DNA of 17,577 nt from NCBI GenBank assembly GCA_018812505.1, contig JAHJDK010000151.1, positions 1-17,577 of the forward strand. Reading direction: 5' to 3'. Shown in pieces: positions 5,251 to 15,122 of the stretch. A program made the translations under genes and the position numbers. Within the stretch, counting starts at the first letter, position 1. The number at the start of each line of letters is the position of its first letter. The notes under the pieces are model-generated. The model was not told the origin of the DNA. It worked only from the letters and a program-made list of their open reading frames with translations, and did no database searches. The stretch is from Nanobdellota archaeon. Its GTDB lineage: Archaea; Nanobdellota; Nanobdellia; Woesearchaeales; GCA-2686295.

Positions 5251-8200
5251 AAAGAAAGTAGGACTAGGTATAATCATGTTTTTAGTAGTTATTATAATAG
5301 TCCAAGCGGCGATAACAAATATTGTAACATATAGTCCACCAGGATTGTCAAGCACCAACTGGACAAACGCAACAAATAACACAATACCATTCACATTTAA
5401 ATATGTAGGAAATGAAACCCAAGTAAATTGTACGCTCTACATAGACCAGACAAAGTACGGAACAAATAGAACAGTGCAAAATGATACTAATGTAACATTC
5501 TATGCAAATAACACTATAAGTCAAGGAGCTCACACATGGAATATAACTTGTGATGATGGGCATGAAAATAAGAGTTCAATACAAAGAGAAATAAACATAG
5601 ACCGTGAAGATCCCTCAGTTTTATTGATACAGCAACCAAACGGAACAACAAGTTTGGATAAAAATATATTCAACTTCACATATAATGTTACAGATAACTA
5701 TGCTGTAACATTAATCTGTACATTGTACTTGTCACCGATAGAGTACTTCTTTGGTTCACTTATAGGACCAAATCTAAATGAAACAGACGCTTCAGTGCCA
5801 GAAGGAGCAATAAGCAATTTCACAAACAAATTATTGGATGATGATGAATATACTTGGAGAATCACGTGTGCTGATGAAGCAGGAAATGAAGAAAACTCAG
5901 AGATTAGAACCTTAACAGTTGACGTCGCTCCAAACAAACCAATAATAGGCATATTGCCAACAGTGACTAATGAAGCAAGATTATCAGTTGTAGGATATGT
6001 TAACAGAGCACAATCAAACGTGACAGTATACGCGACACAACAAGGAAACACAAGGTATAATAGCACTATAACACTAGAAACTTCAACATTAAACGAAACA
6101 GTAGAAGTCGGAGCTCCAGGAGAAAATAGTTCTTACTTCTACCTAAACAGGAGTGCTTATTCAAATGATGAAATTGCAACAAGTTCATACTTAGAGTTTG
6201 GAGGACATAACAGGACAAACTACTTGAGATATGATGTGATAGGAATAAATTTTGCTGATGCAAACTACTTCCGTGTAAACATCTCACCAAACTTAGAAAG
6301 CAATATAACAAGAGGAGAAACTATTAGAGTTTATAACAGCACAAAACCAACAGGATGGTTCAACAACACTGTGAGTTTGATGTCAGGCAATAACAGTATA
6401 ACTGTACTAGCTTCAAGATTAGGAACAAATGGAGAACCATCAGATATATACACTGTATATTATGACAATCTAGTGCCAACAATAAACTTAACATTAGTAA
6501 CTAATTATTCAACAAACAATCCATCAATAAACTTTACAATAACAGATGATTATGCACTAAATATTTCAACCATAGTTGCAAACCTTTCAGCAACCTTATA
6601 CAGATATGAAAACCTAACTTGTTCAGAAACTGCAAGTGTGTTGACCTGTTCAATATCAGAAACAATAAGTAATGGATACTACAACTTAAGCGTTACTGCA
6701 AAAGATCTATTTGACCAAACAAACACTAGTGAAACAAAAACTATTTTGGTAAATGGACAAGCACCAACCATTACTTTAGATAAACCTATAAATAACTATT
6801 TAGAGGAATTGACAAATAATCAGACATTCAACTTCACAGTAAATGACCTGTTTGACAACAATACGATTAACTGTTCATTATATTTAAATGATGCAATAAA
6901 CCAGACAAATCAGACAACACACAATGGAACCGAAACAATATTCTCAGTGAGTAACTTAGAAGATGGAAGCTATAACTGGTATGTGAAATGCGAAAACAAT
7001 GTTGGAAGAACAAACCAAACTGAGACAAGAACCTTGATAGTGAAAAACACTCCTGACAAGCCAGTATTTAAAACAACTCCTGTAGTAACAAGAGATAACA
7101 CACTAGACATAATTGGATATGTGAATAAGTCAGACACAATCTTGAACATAACAGTTACACAAGGAAATTGGTTCCCAAACGCGACAACCAGAACAACCAA
7201 TGTTTCATCAAGGTATCTAGGACAAGGAGTTGTCGGAAAACAATCATTAACAGCAGGAACAACACAAATATATGTTAACAGACAATACAATTCCATAATA
7301 ACAAATGGTTCTTGGATAGAATTTGCAAATCACCATAGTGAAAACTTTGAAAGATATAACATTACAAGCAAACAAGTCTATGACCAAACCTATTTACTAG
7401 TAAGAATAACACCTGCACTCAACTCAAACGTTTCACAAGGAGAAGCATTCAAAGTATACAACTCCTCATTGCCAAGTGGATGGTTTAACATAACAATAAA
7501 CAATATGTTATTCAGAGGAAACAATAACATAACCATATTTGGAACAAGATGGGACTTAACAGGATTGTCAAACAAGATAGCAATATTCTATGACAATGAA
7601 ACACCAGCAATCAACTCTTCAAAAACAATGTTGAATGCAACAACCACCACTCCGCTAATAAATTTTACACTAACAGACAATTATGCATTAAACATGTCAA
7701 CTTTGTTGGTGAAAATAAGAAACAAAAGAACAGGAGGAATGCCAATTTATAACACCAGCAACATGTCTTGTTCAGGGTCTGCAACTCAACAAACATGTGG
7801 CTTCCGACCAATACTGCAAGATGACAATTACAGCATAAACATAACAGTATATGACCTTTTAGGACATAAGATAGAAGACTATATACCTAGTTTATTCTTG
7901 AAAACAATAGTGCAGAGAGTTTCAACAGTGAACGATAACGGTGTAACATCAGGAACAAGATGGATTAGAGTCAACTGGACAAACTCAACAGATCTATACT
8001 TGCATCACTACGAACTTGCAGTTGGAACAGAAGCATATCCAGCATCAGGATACAACAGCTTGAGAACATGGTATAATGTGGGAATAAAGAACTATGAATA
8101 CGCTGAATGGAACATGAGCTACGGAGGAATATACTACTTCAGCGTCAAACCAGTAGACTTATTTGGAAATAGTGGAAATGTCACCAGCAGCAATGGAATA

Positions 8201-11200
8201 ATACTAGAGGATAACAGCACACCCGCTTATGGAGGTATAACCTTACAAGGAACAAATAATAACAATGCATGGACTAATAGAGATGAAGAGCTAAGAGCTA
8301 ATTGGAGTTTCACAGATCCACAAACAGGCATAAGTCAATATGAATATGCGATAGGAACAACAAAGTATCCAATACCTGGATGGGATGGCATAAAAGGAGT
8401 AACACAAGTACTAACAAATGATGTTACAGCAGCCAATCTCTCACTAATAAACAATAACTCTTATTACTTCAGCGTTAGAGCTAGAAACAACTACTCATAT
8501 GGTTACGGATGGAGCGACTGGTACAGCAGCCCTAGTCCAATAACAGTGGATACAGAAGCACCAGCAGGTGGAAGAATATACTACAAACCTGGAATATACA
8601 CTGGAACATCAATAGATATAGAATACAGCACAGGAGAAGACAATATCTCAGGACTTGACCGTACATTGCTAATGATGGCAACAGCAGACTTAGATCCAGG
8701 AAACGGAGGAACATGTGGACCATACGCAAGCTACAACGCTGTGAAAACTATAATACCTATAAATAATCCTTCACCTTACTCATACACCAACTTGCAAAGT
8801 GGAAAATGTTACAGATTTGCATTATATGTATGGGACTTAGCAGGCAACCTTAAAGAATATCATCTAGGAAATGAAATTTACAATGTTAGCGTTGATCAGA
8901 CACCACCAAATGCGTTCATAGTTAATGATACTAGCTATGTCACAGCAGACACAACACTAAGCTTCACATGGGGATCATCAGAAGATTTAGAATCAGGAAT
9001 CTCACACTACCAATACATGCTAGAAGATGGAGAAGGAAAAATAATCAAGAATTGGACTACCACTAGTTTAACAACTGTGTCCCTGCAAAACCTGAACTTA
9101 ACAGATGAACACACATACTATCTAAGAGTAAGAGCATGGAACAATCTTGGAATGTATACAAACAGTTCAAGTGATGGAATAACCTATCTGGACTTATCAG
9201 TGCCAGACGCCTTAACAGTTGTGAGTGTAAGCAACGATACAAATTCTGCAGATGGATGGCTAGACTTGAGTAGTTCAACAAATGTTATAGTTAACTTGAC
9301 AGGTGAATCAGGATTGTCATGTGTATGGTCTTACCATGATATAGCATACACCCAACAAAGCAATGCGACAAACTATTCTTGGACTTGTAATGAGATGATC
9401 GCAGGATTATACACATGTAATATATCAAGTATAACAGAGGAAATCTGGAACTTGCACGTGACTTGCAGAGATGCTGCCGGAAACAAACAAACACAAACCC
9501 AGAACACAGACTTTACAATAACAAAGGAATATGAAGCACCACAGATAAGCATTACAAATCCAGAAAACAACTCGATAGTAAATGGAGTTATAACAGCAAG
9601 TGCAAATATATGGGATGTTTCAAACTACACAGCAACCTACAAACTCAGGAAAACAATGGATAACAGTTTAGCAAGTAGTGGAACAATCAATAACTCGAAC
9701 AGCATAACAATCGACACCACAAACATGGCAGGAGAATACTACTTTACAATACAAGCAACAGACTACTACAACCACACAAATAACGAGTCAATATACTTTA
9801 TAGTAGATAACAACGCACCAACAGTAAATATAGTATTAGCAAATAATTACTACAACAGAAACTTTAACTTTACACTATTTGCAACACTCTTCACGAATTT
9901 AACATACAACATAACCAACAGTACAGGAGTGCTGATAATAAACCAAACCTGGAACTATGCATCAATGCAGAACAAAACTGAAAAATTGTTGAATGCAAGC
10001 GTTACAGCGTTGAAAGAAGGAGTTTACACAATAAAAGCAACTGCTATAGACAACGAGTCAAACATTAGAATAGATACAGAAACATTTATTGTAGATAAAA
10101 CACTGCCATTGTACAAGACGCCAACAGTTTCACCAACCGCACCAATATATGAAAACGAAACCATAACACTATACTTGAACTGGAAAGAACAAATATCACT
10201 GGCAAACGTGTGGGTAACACACACAGGAAACGGTTCGTTAGTGAACTACAATGCAACAGCAACAACTCCAGGATCACAAATATATGAAGACTACACAAGA
10301 TACAAAGTAGAGATACCTTCATACATGACCAGCGTAGGAGAATTAATAAATTATACTTGGCACGCAATAGACAGTGCAGGAAACCAAAACAACCTGTCAA
10401 ACAGAAATATAACAATAACTAACAGACTAGCAAGTATAACTACAAACAATCTAACTAATGCATGGCAAAACGTGTCATACAAAAAATTCCTGTACTACAC
10501 AGATTTAGATAGCCACAACCTATCAGAAATAAATTGTTATGCAGACAGCACAAGTATTGCAAAAGGAATAAACATAACCAAGCAAAGTACAACAATATGT
10601 TTATTAGCGTGGACTCCAAATTCAACTTATGTAGGAACGAATAACATAACAGTGTTTTTGAATGACTCATACAATGTTGTAAACAGGACATTAAGTCTTA
10701 CTGTGCTACCAACAACTCTGCAAATAAATAGTGTGAACAGCAGCCACACAGTCACATTTGATTATATAGTAAGTGGAGAAAGTATATTATCAACAACCAA
10801 TAGTCAAGTAACACTTCCAACATCTAATTTATACACTATAAATGTGAGAGTTGGCAACCTAAAAGTGAGTACCACAAATTTCAACTTGACAAACAACCTA
10901 GAAGTATTCTTCCAATTATTAAACAACAACACTATAGACAACAACAACACAAACATAGGACCAACAAGAAGGTACAAGCCATTAGAAGCGTACGCTTTCA
11001 GCATTAACTCAACACACAACAAAAGCTATACTGTCTCATTCAACTATTCAGTATATGGAGTTTCAAACCCAAGCAATTTGGTAATATTCAAATTCTCATA
11101 TGACGAAGAAAATGATGTGATAAACTACTCTAATCAACAAGCAGTAACGACAACAGTTAACACTGCAACAAAACTTGTTTATACAACAGTATCAAACTTT

Positions 11201-12130
11201 TCAGTATTCATACTAGGGTATGATAGTACTGGAAGCCAAAGCCCAAGTGACTATGTTAGTCCAGGAGGCAGTAGCAGCTCTTCAAGCAGTAGAAGTAGTG
11301 GATCATCATTCTACATGCCAACACCAACGTGTAATGATAACATTTCAAACCAAGGAGAAGTAGGTGTTGACTGTGGAGGACCATGCTCACCATGCAAGTC
11401 TTGTCATGACAGAATACAAAATCAAGGAGAAAAAGGTGTTGATTGTGGAGGTCCTTGTTTGCAATGTTTAGTGCCAACATGTACAGACGGCAAAAAGAAT
11501 GATGGAGAAATAGGTGTTGATTGCGGAGGTCCATGTTTACCATGTCCAGGATGTAGTAACAAATATTGGGATGAAGGAGAAGAAAGAATGGATTGTGGAG
11601 GAGTTTGCCCTAATGAGTGTGAAGTGGTAATAGTTGAGAAAGAAGTAGAAAAGATAGTTGAAAAACCAGTCAAAGAAGCACCAACTTATGTATGGCTAAT
11701 TATGATAATAGTAGCACTATTTGGAGGTGTAGCAGCTCTGTGGATATACAACAAAGAAGAAAAAGTGATTGATGAAGCAAATACTAGAGCAGCAACAGAA
11801 GAACAAGAGTTAACAGAACTAAAAGAAGAAGAAAGAGACGTGATGAGCAGGTATATCTATAACTACTTATCGCAAGGACTGAGAGAAGAGCAGATAAAAA
11901 CGCAGTTGATAACAGGCGGATTCAAAGAGTTACATGTTGACGCTGTAATGGCATCAGTGATGAGAGACCAAAAAATATTGGAAGTGCAGGATTACATAGG
12001 CAATTATACAAAACAAGGTTACAACATAGATGAATTAAAAGAGTGGATACTAAACCAAGGAATCGACAGAGACATACTAGAAGAAGCTATCAACAGGACA
12101 AACCAAAATAAGAGTTTACAAGGACAATAA
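5240..12130 (+). CDS. Giant multidomain surface protein with C-terminal anchor
   Basis: The product has 2296 residues. GGTGA (5226-5230) precedes the ATG by 9 nt. Order: signal peptide (about 1-28); Ig-like domains with Cys pairs (31-230); two tandem copies of a large unit beginning at 231 (NKPIIGILP) and 604 (DKPVFKTTP); four fibronectin-III-like domains (about 894-1318, e.g. YEYAIGTTKYPIPGW); more Ig-like domains (1319-1725); a cadherin-like / He_PIG-type domain (about 1730-1825); a segment resembling the PGF-pre-PGF domain (about 1900-2000, ending VSNFSVFILGYD); a Ser-rich linker (2005-2024); four Cys-rich repeats (2031-2127); a transmembrane helix (about 2150-2171); and a cytoplasmic tail with two related helical repeats (2205-2237, 2252-2284). 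Dozens of N-x-S/T sequons suggest heavy N-glycosylation. It is probably an adhesin or cell-envelope protein; the ligand is unknown. The MFS gene follows after 2 nt. Confidence 0.9.
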   Translation: MQVKKKVGLGIIMFLVVIIIVQAAITNIVTYSPPGLSSTNWTNATNNTIPFTFKYVGNETQVNCTLYIDQTKYGTNRTVQNDTNVTFYANNTISQGAHTWNITCDDGHENKSSIQREINIDREDPSVLLIQQPNGTTSLDKNIFNFTYNVTDNYAVTLICTLYLSPIEYFFGSLIGPNLNETDASVPEGAISNFTNKLLDDDEYTWRITCADEAGNEENSEIRTLTVDVAPNKPIIGILPTVTNEARLSVVGYVNRAQSNVTVYATQQGNTRYNSTITLETSTLNETVEVGAPGENSSYFYLNRSAYSNDEIATSSYLEFGGHNRTNYLRYDVIGINFADANYFRVNISPNLESNITRGETIRVYNSTKPTGWFNNTVSLMSGNNSITVLASRLGTNGEPSDIYTVYYDNLVPTINLTLVTNYSTNNPSINFTITDDYALNISTIVANLSATLYRYENLTCSETASVLTCSISETISNGYYNLSVTAKDLFDQTNTSETKTILVNGQAPTITLDKPINNYLEELTNNQTFNFTVNDLFDNNTINCSLYLNDAINQTNQTTHNGTETIFSVSNLEDGSYNWYVKCENNVGRTNQTETRTLIVKNTPDKPVFKTTPVVTRDNTLDIIGYVNKSDTILNITVTQGNWFPNATTRTTNVSSRYLGQGVVGKQSLTAGTTQIYVNRQYNSIITNGSWIEFANHHSENFERYNITSKQVYDQTYLLVRITPALNSNVSQGEAFKVYNSSLPSGWFNITINNMLFRGNNNITIFGTRWDLTGLSNKIAIFYDNETPAINSSKTMLNATTTTPLINFTLTDNYALNMSTLLVKIRNKRTGGMPIYNTSNMSCSGSATQQTCGFRPILQDDNYSINITVYDLLGHKIEDYIPSLFLKTIVQRVSTVNDNGVTSGTRWIRVNWTNSTDLYLHHYELAVGTEAYPASGYNSLRTWYNVGIKNYEYAEWNMSYGGIYYFSVKPVDLFGNSGNVTSSNGIILEDNSTPAYGGITLQGTNNNNAWTNRDEELRANWSFTDPQTGISQYEYAIGTTKYPIPGWDGIKGVTQVLTNDVTAANLSLINNNSYYFSVRARNNYSYGYGWSDWYSSPSPITVDTEAPAGGRIYYKPGIYTGTSIDIEYSTGEDNISGLDRTLLMMATADLDPGNGGTCGPYASYNAVKTIIPINNPSPYSYTNLQSGKCYRFALYVWDLAGNLKEYHLGNEIYNVSVDQTPPNAFIVNDTSYVTADTTLSFTWGSSEDLESGISHYQYMLEDGEGKIIKNWTTTSLTTVSLQNLNLTDEHTYYLRVRAWNNLGMYTNSSSDGITYLDLSVPDALTVVSVSNDTNSADGWLDLSSSTNVIVNLTGESGLSCVWSYHDIAYTQQSNATNYSWTCNEMIAGLYTCNISSITEEIWNLHVTCRDAAGNKQTQTQNTDFTITKEYEAPQISITNPENNSIVNGVITASANIWDVSNYTATYKLRKTMDNSLASSGTINNSNSITIDTTNMAGEYYFTIQATDYYNHTNNESIYFIVDNNAPTVNIVLANNYYNRNFNFTLFATLFTNLTYNITNSTGVLIINQTWNYASMQNKTEKLLNASVTALKEGVYTIKATAIDNESNIRIDTETFIVDKTLPLYKTPTVSPTAPIYENETITLYLNWKEQISLANVWVTHTGNGSLVNYNATATTPGSQIYEDYTRYKVEIPSYMTSVGELINYTWHAIDSAGNQNNLSNRNITITNRLASITTNNLTNAWQNVSYKKFLYYTDLDSHNLSEINCYADSTSIAKGINITKQSTTICLLAWTPNSTYVGTNNITVFLNDSYNVVNRTLSLTVLPTTLQINSVNSSHTVTFDYIVSGESILSTTNSQVTLPTSNLYTINVRVGNLKVSTTNFNLTNNLEVFFQLLNNNTIDNNNTNIGPTRRYKPLEAYAFSINSTHNKSYTVSFNYSVYGVSNPSNLVIFKFSYDEENDVINYSNQQAVTTTVNTATKLVYTTVSNFSVFILGYDSTGSQSPSDYVSPGGSSSSSSSRSSGSSFYMPTPTCNDNISNQGEVGVDCGGPCSPCKSCHDRIQNQGEKGVDCGGPCLQCLVPTCTDGKKNDGEIGVDCGGPCLPCPGCSNKYWDEGEERMDCGGVCPNECEVVIVEKEVEKIVEKPVKEAPTYVWLIMIIVALFGGVAALWIYNKEEKVIDEANTRAATEEQELTELKEEERDVMSRYIYNYLSQGLREEQIKTQLITGGFKELHVDAVMASVMRDQKILEVQDYIGNYTKQGYNIDELKEWILNQGIDRDILEEAINRTNQNKSLQGQ
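5930..7918 (+). repeat. Two tandem copies of a large protein unit in the giant gene
   Basis: Residues 231-603 and 604-893 start alike (NKPIIGILPTVT / DKPVFKTTPVVT) and share GYVN, then a YLEFGGHNRTNYLRY / WIEFANHHSENFERY block. Next come VYNSTKPTGWFN / VYNSSLPSGWFN and GNNSITV / GNNNITI. Both end in an Ig-like domain beginning FTITDDYALN / FTLTDNYALN. The copies have diverged at the DNA level, so this is an old duplication. Confidence 0.8.
11330..11620 (+). repeat. Four Cys-rich repeats of the DCGGPC type
   Basis: Four consecutive copies of about 24 residues follow the pattern C-x-D/N-x-(5)-GE-x-G/R-V/M-DCGG-x-C-x2/3-C (residues 2031-2127). Copies 1-3 keep GVDCGGPC; the last has MDCGGVCPNEC. 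Such repeats occur in extracellular proteins of several lineages and are likely disulfide-bonded stalk or binding modules just outside the membrane. Confidence 0.85.
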
Positions 12131-12132
12131 AA

Positions 12133-13308
12133 ATGCACCTCCAACCACATTTAAACATAGAGTATTTTCTAAAGAAAGAGATAAATGAACTATATGTAAC
12201 TCATGCTTTGAAATCATTCGCAATATCAACAATATCCATTTTTTTGCCAATATTTTTTCTGAAAAAAGGATATTCCTTACAAGAAGTAATGATATACTTT
12301 TTGATACACTCAATTTTTGCAACAATTTTTTGTTATACAGCTCTGAGATTCACCTCAAAAAAAGGAGTAACTCACAGCATGGTGTTAAGCATACCATTCT
12401 TCATAGTTTTTTTCATGGGGCTTTACAACATGGAATTTCTTTTTGGATACTTTGATAGGATATTGTTAATGATATTATTAGCATTAATCATAACAATAGC
12501 TGAAGCACATTACTGGATGGCTTTTCACGTTGACTTCGCAAGATTCTCAGATAACAATAAAACCTCCAGCCAGATTGGATTAGTACAATCATTAGGGGTT
12601 ATATTTTCAATAGTAGGACCATTGTTTGGAGCGTTAGTGATAAGCTTTGCATCCTTTGAAACACTGTTTTTAATAGTAACCATTGTGCTCATCATTTCAG
12701 TTGTTCCAATGTTCTTCTCAAAAGAAACACACGAGCCTTTTGAATTTGAGATAAAAAGAGTTTTTTCAAGCAAAGAATTCAAACATAACTGGCCATTCTT
12801 CGCAGAAGGAATAAGAGATTACGGTGCAAGGATATTCTGGCCAATACTACTTTATATGCTAGCAATAAATATTAAGGAACTAGGAGGAATATTTACGCTT
12901 TCAAATGCAGTATTGGCGGTATTCACATTTTATGTAGGTAAAAAAATAACTGAAGGCAATAAAAGAAGAATACTAAAAACAGGTGCAATAACCCATTCAA
13001 TAACTCTGGTTATAAGATCATTTTTAAGATCAATATCATTCATAGCATTTGTACAAGGATTCGGAGCATTAACCTTTTCAATGTTAAACATACCATTTCA
13101 TTTAATATTCTACCAGAACTCAAAAAACAAAGGGATAAGTCAGATTGTATACACCAGAGATTTATACTTAAATATTGCGAGATTCATAGCCACCGCTTTA
13201 CTGATTATCTTATTATTCTTCATTAAACCAGTAGCTGCTTTGACAACAATGATAATAATAGGAGGATTATTCGCACTCTTTATGACTTGGATAAAGGATG
13301 AACTCTAG
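12133..13308 (+). CDS. MFS-type membrane transporter
   Basis: The product has 391 residues and about 11-12 hydrophobic helices, the usual size of a Major Facilitator Superfamily carrier. The N-terminus is short and basic/acidic (LKKEINELYVTHALKSFAIS). The block GVIFSIVGPLFGALVI (155-170) matches MFS motif C (G-x3-GP-x2-G), which is associated with antiporters. A cytoplasmic loop (ETHEPFEFEIKRVFSSKEF) divides the two halves. The ATG lies 2 nt after the stop of the giant gene and has only a weak Shine-Dalgarno sequence (AGGA), so translation probably depends on the upstream gene. The substrate cannot be told. It could serve the same envelope process, or simply be cotranscribed. Confidence 0.8.
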   Translation: MHLQPHLNIEYFLKKEINELYVTHALKSFAISTISIFLPIFFLKKGYSLQEVMIYFLIHSIFATIFCYTALRFTSKKGVTHSMVLSIPFFIVFFMGLYNMEFLFGYFDRILLMILLALIITIAEAHYWMAFHVDFARFSDNNKTSSQIGLVQSLGVIFSIVGPLFGALVISFASFETLFLIVTIVLIISVVPMFFSKETHEPFEFEIKRVFSSKEFKHNWPFFAEGIRDYGARIFWPILLYMLAINIKELGGIFTLSNAVLAVFTFYVGKKITEGNKRRILKTGAITHSITLVIRSFLRSISFIAFVQGFGALTFSMLNIPFHLIFYQNSKNKGISQIVYTRDLYLNIARFIATALLIILLFFIKPVAALTTMIIIGGLFALFMTWIKDEL

Positions 13309-13350
13309 TTTTCTATACCTGTTAAAAATCTATTTTTCTTTACAATAATG

Positions 13351-13358
13351 TTTATATA
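13351..13358 (+). promoter_or_regulatory. TATA box for pyrG
   Basis: TTTATATA ends 21 nt before the ATG at 13380, the spacing of a leaderless archaeal promoter. No Shine-Dalgarno sequence is present. A T5 run at 13332-13336 just upstream could end the previous operon. Confidence 0.7.
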
Positions 13359-13379
13359 GGTATAAGCTTTTTTAATTCT

Positions 13380-14975
13380 ATGCCGAAAACAAAATTTATA
13401 GTGTTTACCGGTGGAGTTCTATCTGGTTTAGGTAAAGGAGTCGCATCAGCAAGCGTTGGTGGATTATTATCTTCTAATTATAAGGTTATACCGATAAAAT
13501 GTGATGGATACTTAAATGTTGATCCAGGAACTATGAATCCTGTTGAGCATGGAGAAGTGTTTGTTCTGGATGATGGTGCAGAAGTTGACATGGATTTTGG
13601 TCATTATGAAAGATTCATAGGTGTTACCTGCAAATCAGAGTGGAACCTTACGATGGGTAAGGTATTTGATTGTGTTAGAAAAAAAGAACGAAGAGGAGAC
13701 TACCTTGGAAAAACAGTGCAATACATACCGCATGTAACAGACATGATTAAAGATTGGTGGAAGAAAGTTGCAAAGAAAGAAAATGCAGACATAGTATTGA
13801 TAGAGATTGGAGGAACTATTGGAGACATAGAAAACGAGTTGTATGTTGAAGCTGCAAGACAATTAAAAGATGATGTTGGCTGTAAAAATGTGATGTACGC
13901 CCATTTAACTTATATACCTGTACCTCATGGTGTTAACGAACAGAAAAGCAAGCCAACACAGCAAAGCGTTAATCTGTTGAGACAAAGAGGTATATCTCCT
14001 GATTTGATAATAGGCAGATGCGAAGAGCTTTTGACAGACAAGATAAAAGAGAAGATAGCAACTTTTTGCAATGTGAAAAAAGAAGCAGTTATATCAGGAG
14101 TTGATGTTGATAATGTTTACAAGATACCAATGACATTTGAAGATGAAGGGGTTGAGAAAATACTAAATAAAAGACTCAAAATAAAGACAAAGCCTTTATC
14201 TAGAAAGTGGCGGACACTTGTAAAAAACATGGATGAAGCAAAGAAACAAGTAAACATTGCTATCTGTGGAAAATACACGAAACTTGAGGATTCCTACGCA
14301 AGTGTTGTTGAAGCTCTGGGACATTCTGCAGCACATTTAAATTGCAAGATGAACATATCATTTGTAGAAACCTCCAGTAAACAAGATTTATCCAAAGCAT
14401 TGAAAGATGTTGATGGCGTGATAGTGCCAGGAGGATTTGGAAGTAGGGGTGTGGAAGGAAAGATTAACATCATAAGATACTGCCGTGAAAATAACATACC
14501 ATTCTTAGGAATATGCTATGGCATGCAGTTGGCAGTTGCAGAGTTCTCAAGAAATGTTTGCGGCTTGAAAGATGCTAACAGCACAGAGATAAATCCAAAA
14601 ACAAAACACCCTGTTATTGACATTCTGCCAGAACAGAAAGAAGTGATTGAGAAAGGCGGAACCATGAGACTAGGAGCATATCCTGCGCTGCTAAAGAAAG
14701 GAAGCAAGATATACCAGTTGTACAAGAGTGAAAAAGTATTTGAAAGACACAGGCACAGATATGAAGTTAATCCTGTTTATCACAAGATACTGGAGAAGAA
14801 TGGATTGCTGCTGGTAGGGATGTCTCCGAATAACAGATTAGCAGAATTTATTGAATTCAAATATCACAAATACTTTGTTGGATGCCAAGGACATCCTGAG
14901 TTGAAAAGTAGTTTGTTAAAACCTGCGCCATTATTCTACGGTTTGGTGAAATCTGCTTGTGAAGGAAAAAAGTGA
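13380..14975 (+). CDS. pyrG: CTP synthase (glutamine-hydrolysing)
   Basis: The product has 531 residues, full length for the family. It makes CTP from UTP, ATP and glutamine, the last step of de novo pyrimidine nucleotide synthesis, in the cytoplasm. The synthetase half has the P-loop GGVLSGLGKGV (11-21), NVDPGTMNPVEHGEVFVLDDG, FGHYERF, ERRGDYLGKTVQYIPH and EIGGTIGDIE. The glutaminase half has PGGFGSRGVEGK, the nucleophile Cys379 in GICYGMQ, and the His505/Glu507 pair in GHPELKS, so the class I amidotransferase triad is complete. Minor departures from the common form are GICYGMQ where most CTP synthases have GICLGMQ, and CDGYLNVDPG where DPY is usual. It stands alone behind its own promoter and is followed by the hairpin array. 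Confidence 0.97.
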   Translation: MPKTKFIVFTGGVLSGLGKGVASASVGGLLSSNYKVIPIKCDGYLNVDPGTMNPVEHGEVFVLDDGAEVDMDFGHYERFIGVTCKSEWNLTMGKVFDCVRKKERRGDYLGKTVQYIPHVTDMIKDWWKKVAKKENADIVLIEIGGTIGDIENELYVEAARQLKDDVGCKNVMYAHLTYIPVPHGVNEQKSKPTQQSVNLLRQRGISPDLIIGRCEELLTDKIKEKIATFCNVKKEAVISGVDVDNVYKIPMTFEDEGVEKILNKRLKIKTKPLSRKWRTLVKNMDEAKKQVNIAICGKYTKLEDSYASVVEALGHSAAHLNCKMNISFVETSSKQDLSKALKDVDGVIVPGGFGSRGVEGKINIIRYCRENNIPFLGICYGMQLAVAEFSRNVCGLKDANSTEINPKTKHPVIDILPEQKEVIEKGGTMRLGAYPALLKKGSKIYQLYKSEKVFERHRHRYEVNPVYHKILEKNGLLLVGMSPNNRLAEFIEFKYHKYFVGCQGHPELKSSLLKPAPLFYGLVKSACEGKK

Positions 14976-15002
14976 TAGTTTGTTATTTATAGATTTTATT
15001 AA

Positions 15003-15051
15003 CAAAAAGCACAATACCTTGTCCTTTAGGTCAAGGATGTAGTGCTTTTTG
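15003..15051. repeat. Nested hairpin 1 with CCTTTAGG core; possible pyrG terminator
   Basis: The outer stem CAAAAAGCAC (15003-15012) pairs with GTGCTTTTTG (15042-15051), 10 bp. The inner stem CCTTG (15017-15021) pairs with CAAGG (15032-15036), then a T-T mismatch, CC/GG, and a TTTA tetraloop (15025-15028). The core 15013-15038 is shared with hairpin 4. The T5 in the right arm could also help end pyrG transcription. Confidence 0.8.
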
Positions 15052-15053
15052 GA

Positions 15054-15079
15054 ATGCTCAAAAACAAAGTTTTTGGCAT
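15054..15079. repeat. Hairpin 2 with AAA loop
   Basis: ATGC and CAAAAAC (15054-15065, with one bulged T at 15058) pair with GTTTTTG and GCAT (15069-15079), leaving loop AAA. It begins 3 nt after hairpin 1. Confidence 0.75.
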
Positions 15080-15098
15080 ACAACAACAAAGTTGTTGT
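15080..15098. repeat. Hairpin 3 with AAA loop
   Basis: ACAACAAC (15080-15087) pairs perfectly with GTTGTTGT (15091-15098) around loop AAA. It abuts hairpin 2 and shares its centre AC-AAA-GT. Confidence 0.75.
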
Positions 15099-15122
15099 TA
15101 ATCCCAAAATTAGATTTTCAAA

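Noticed and set aside
11256..11673. Antisense open frames opposite the Cys-rich repeats
   Set aside because: The frames mirror the low-complexity DCGGPC repeats, with repeated QHLFLL-type peptides, and have no independent start signal.
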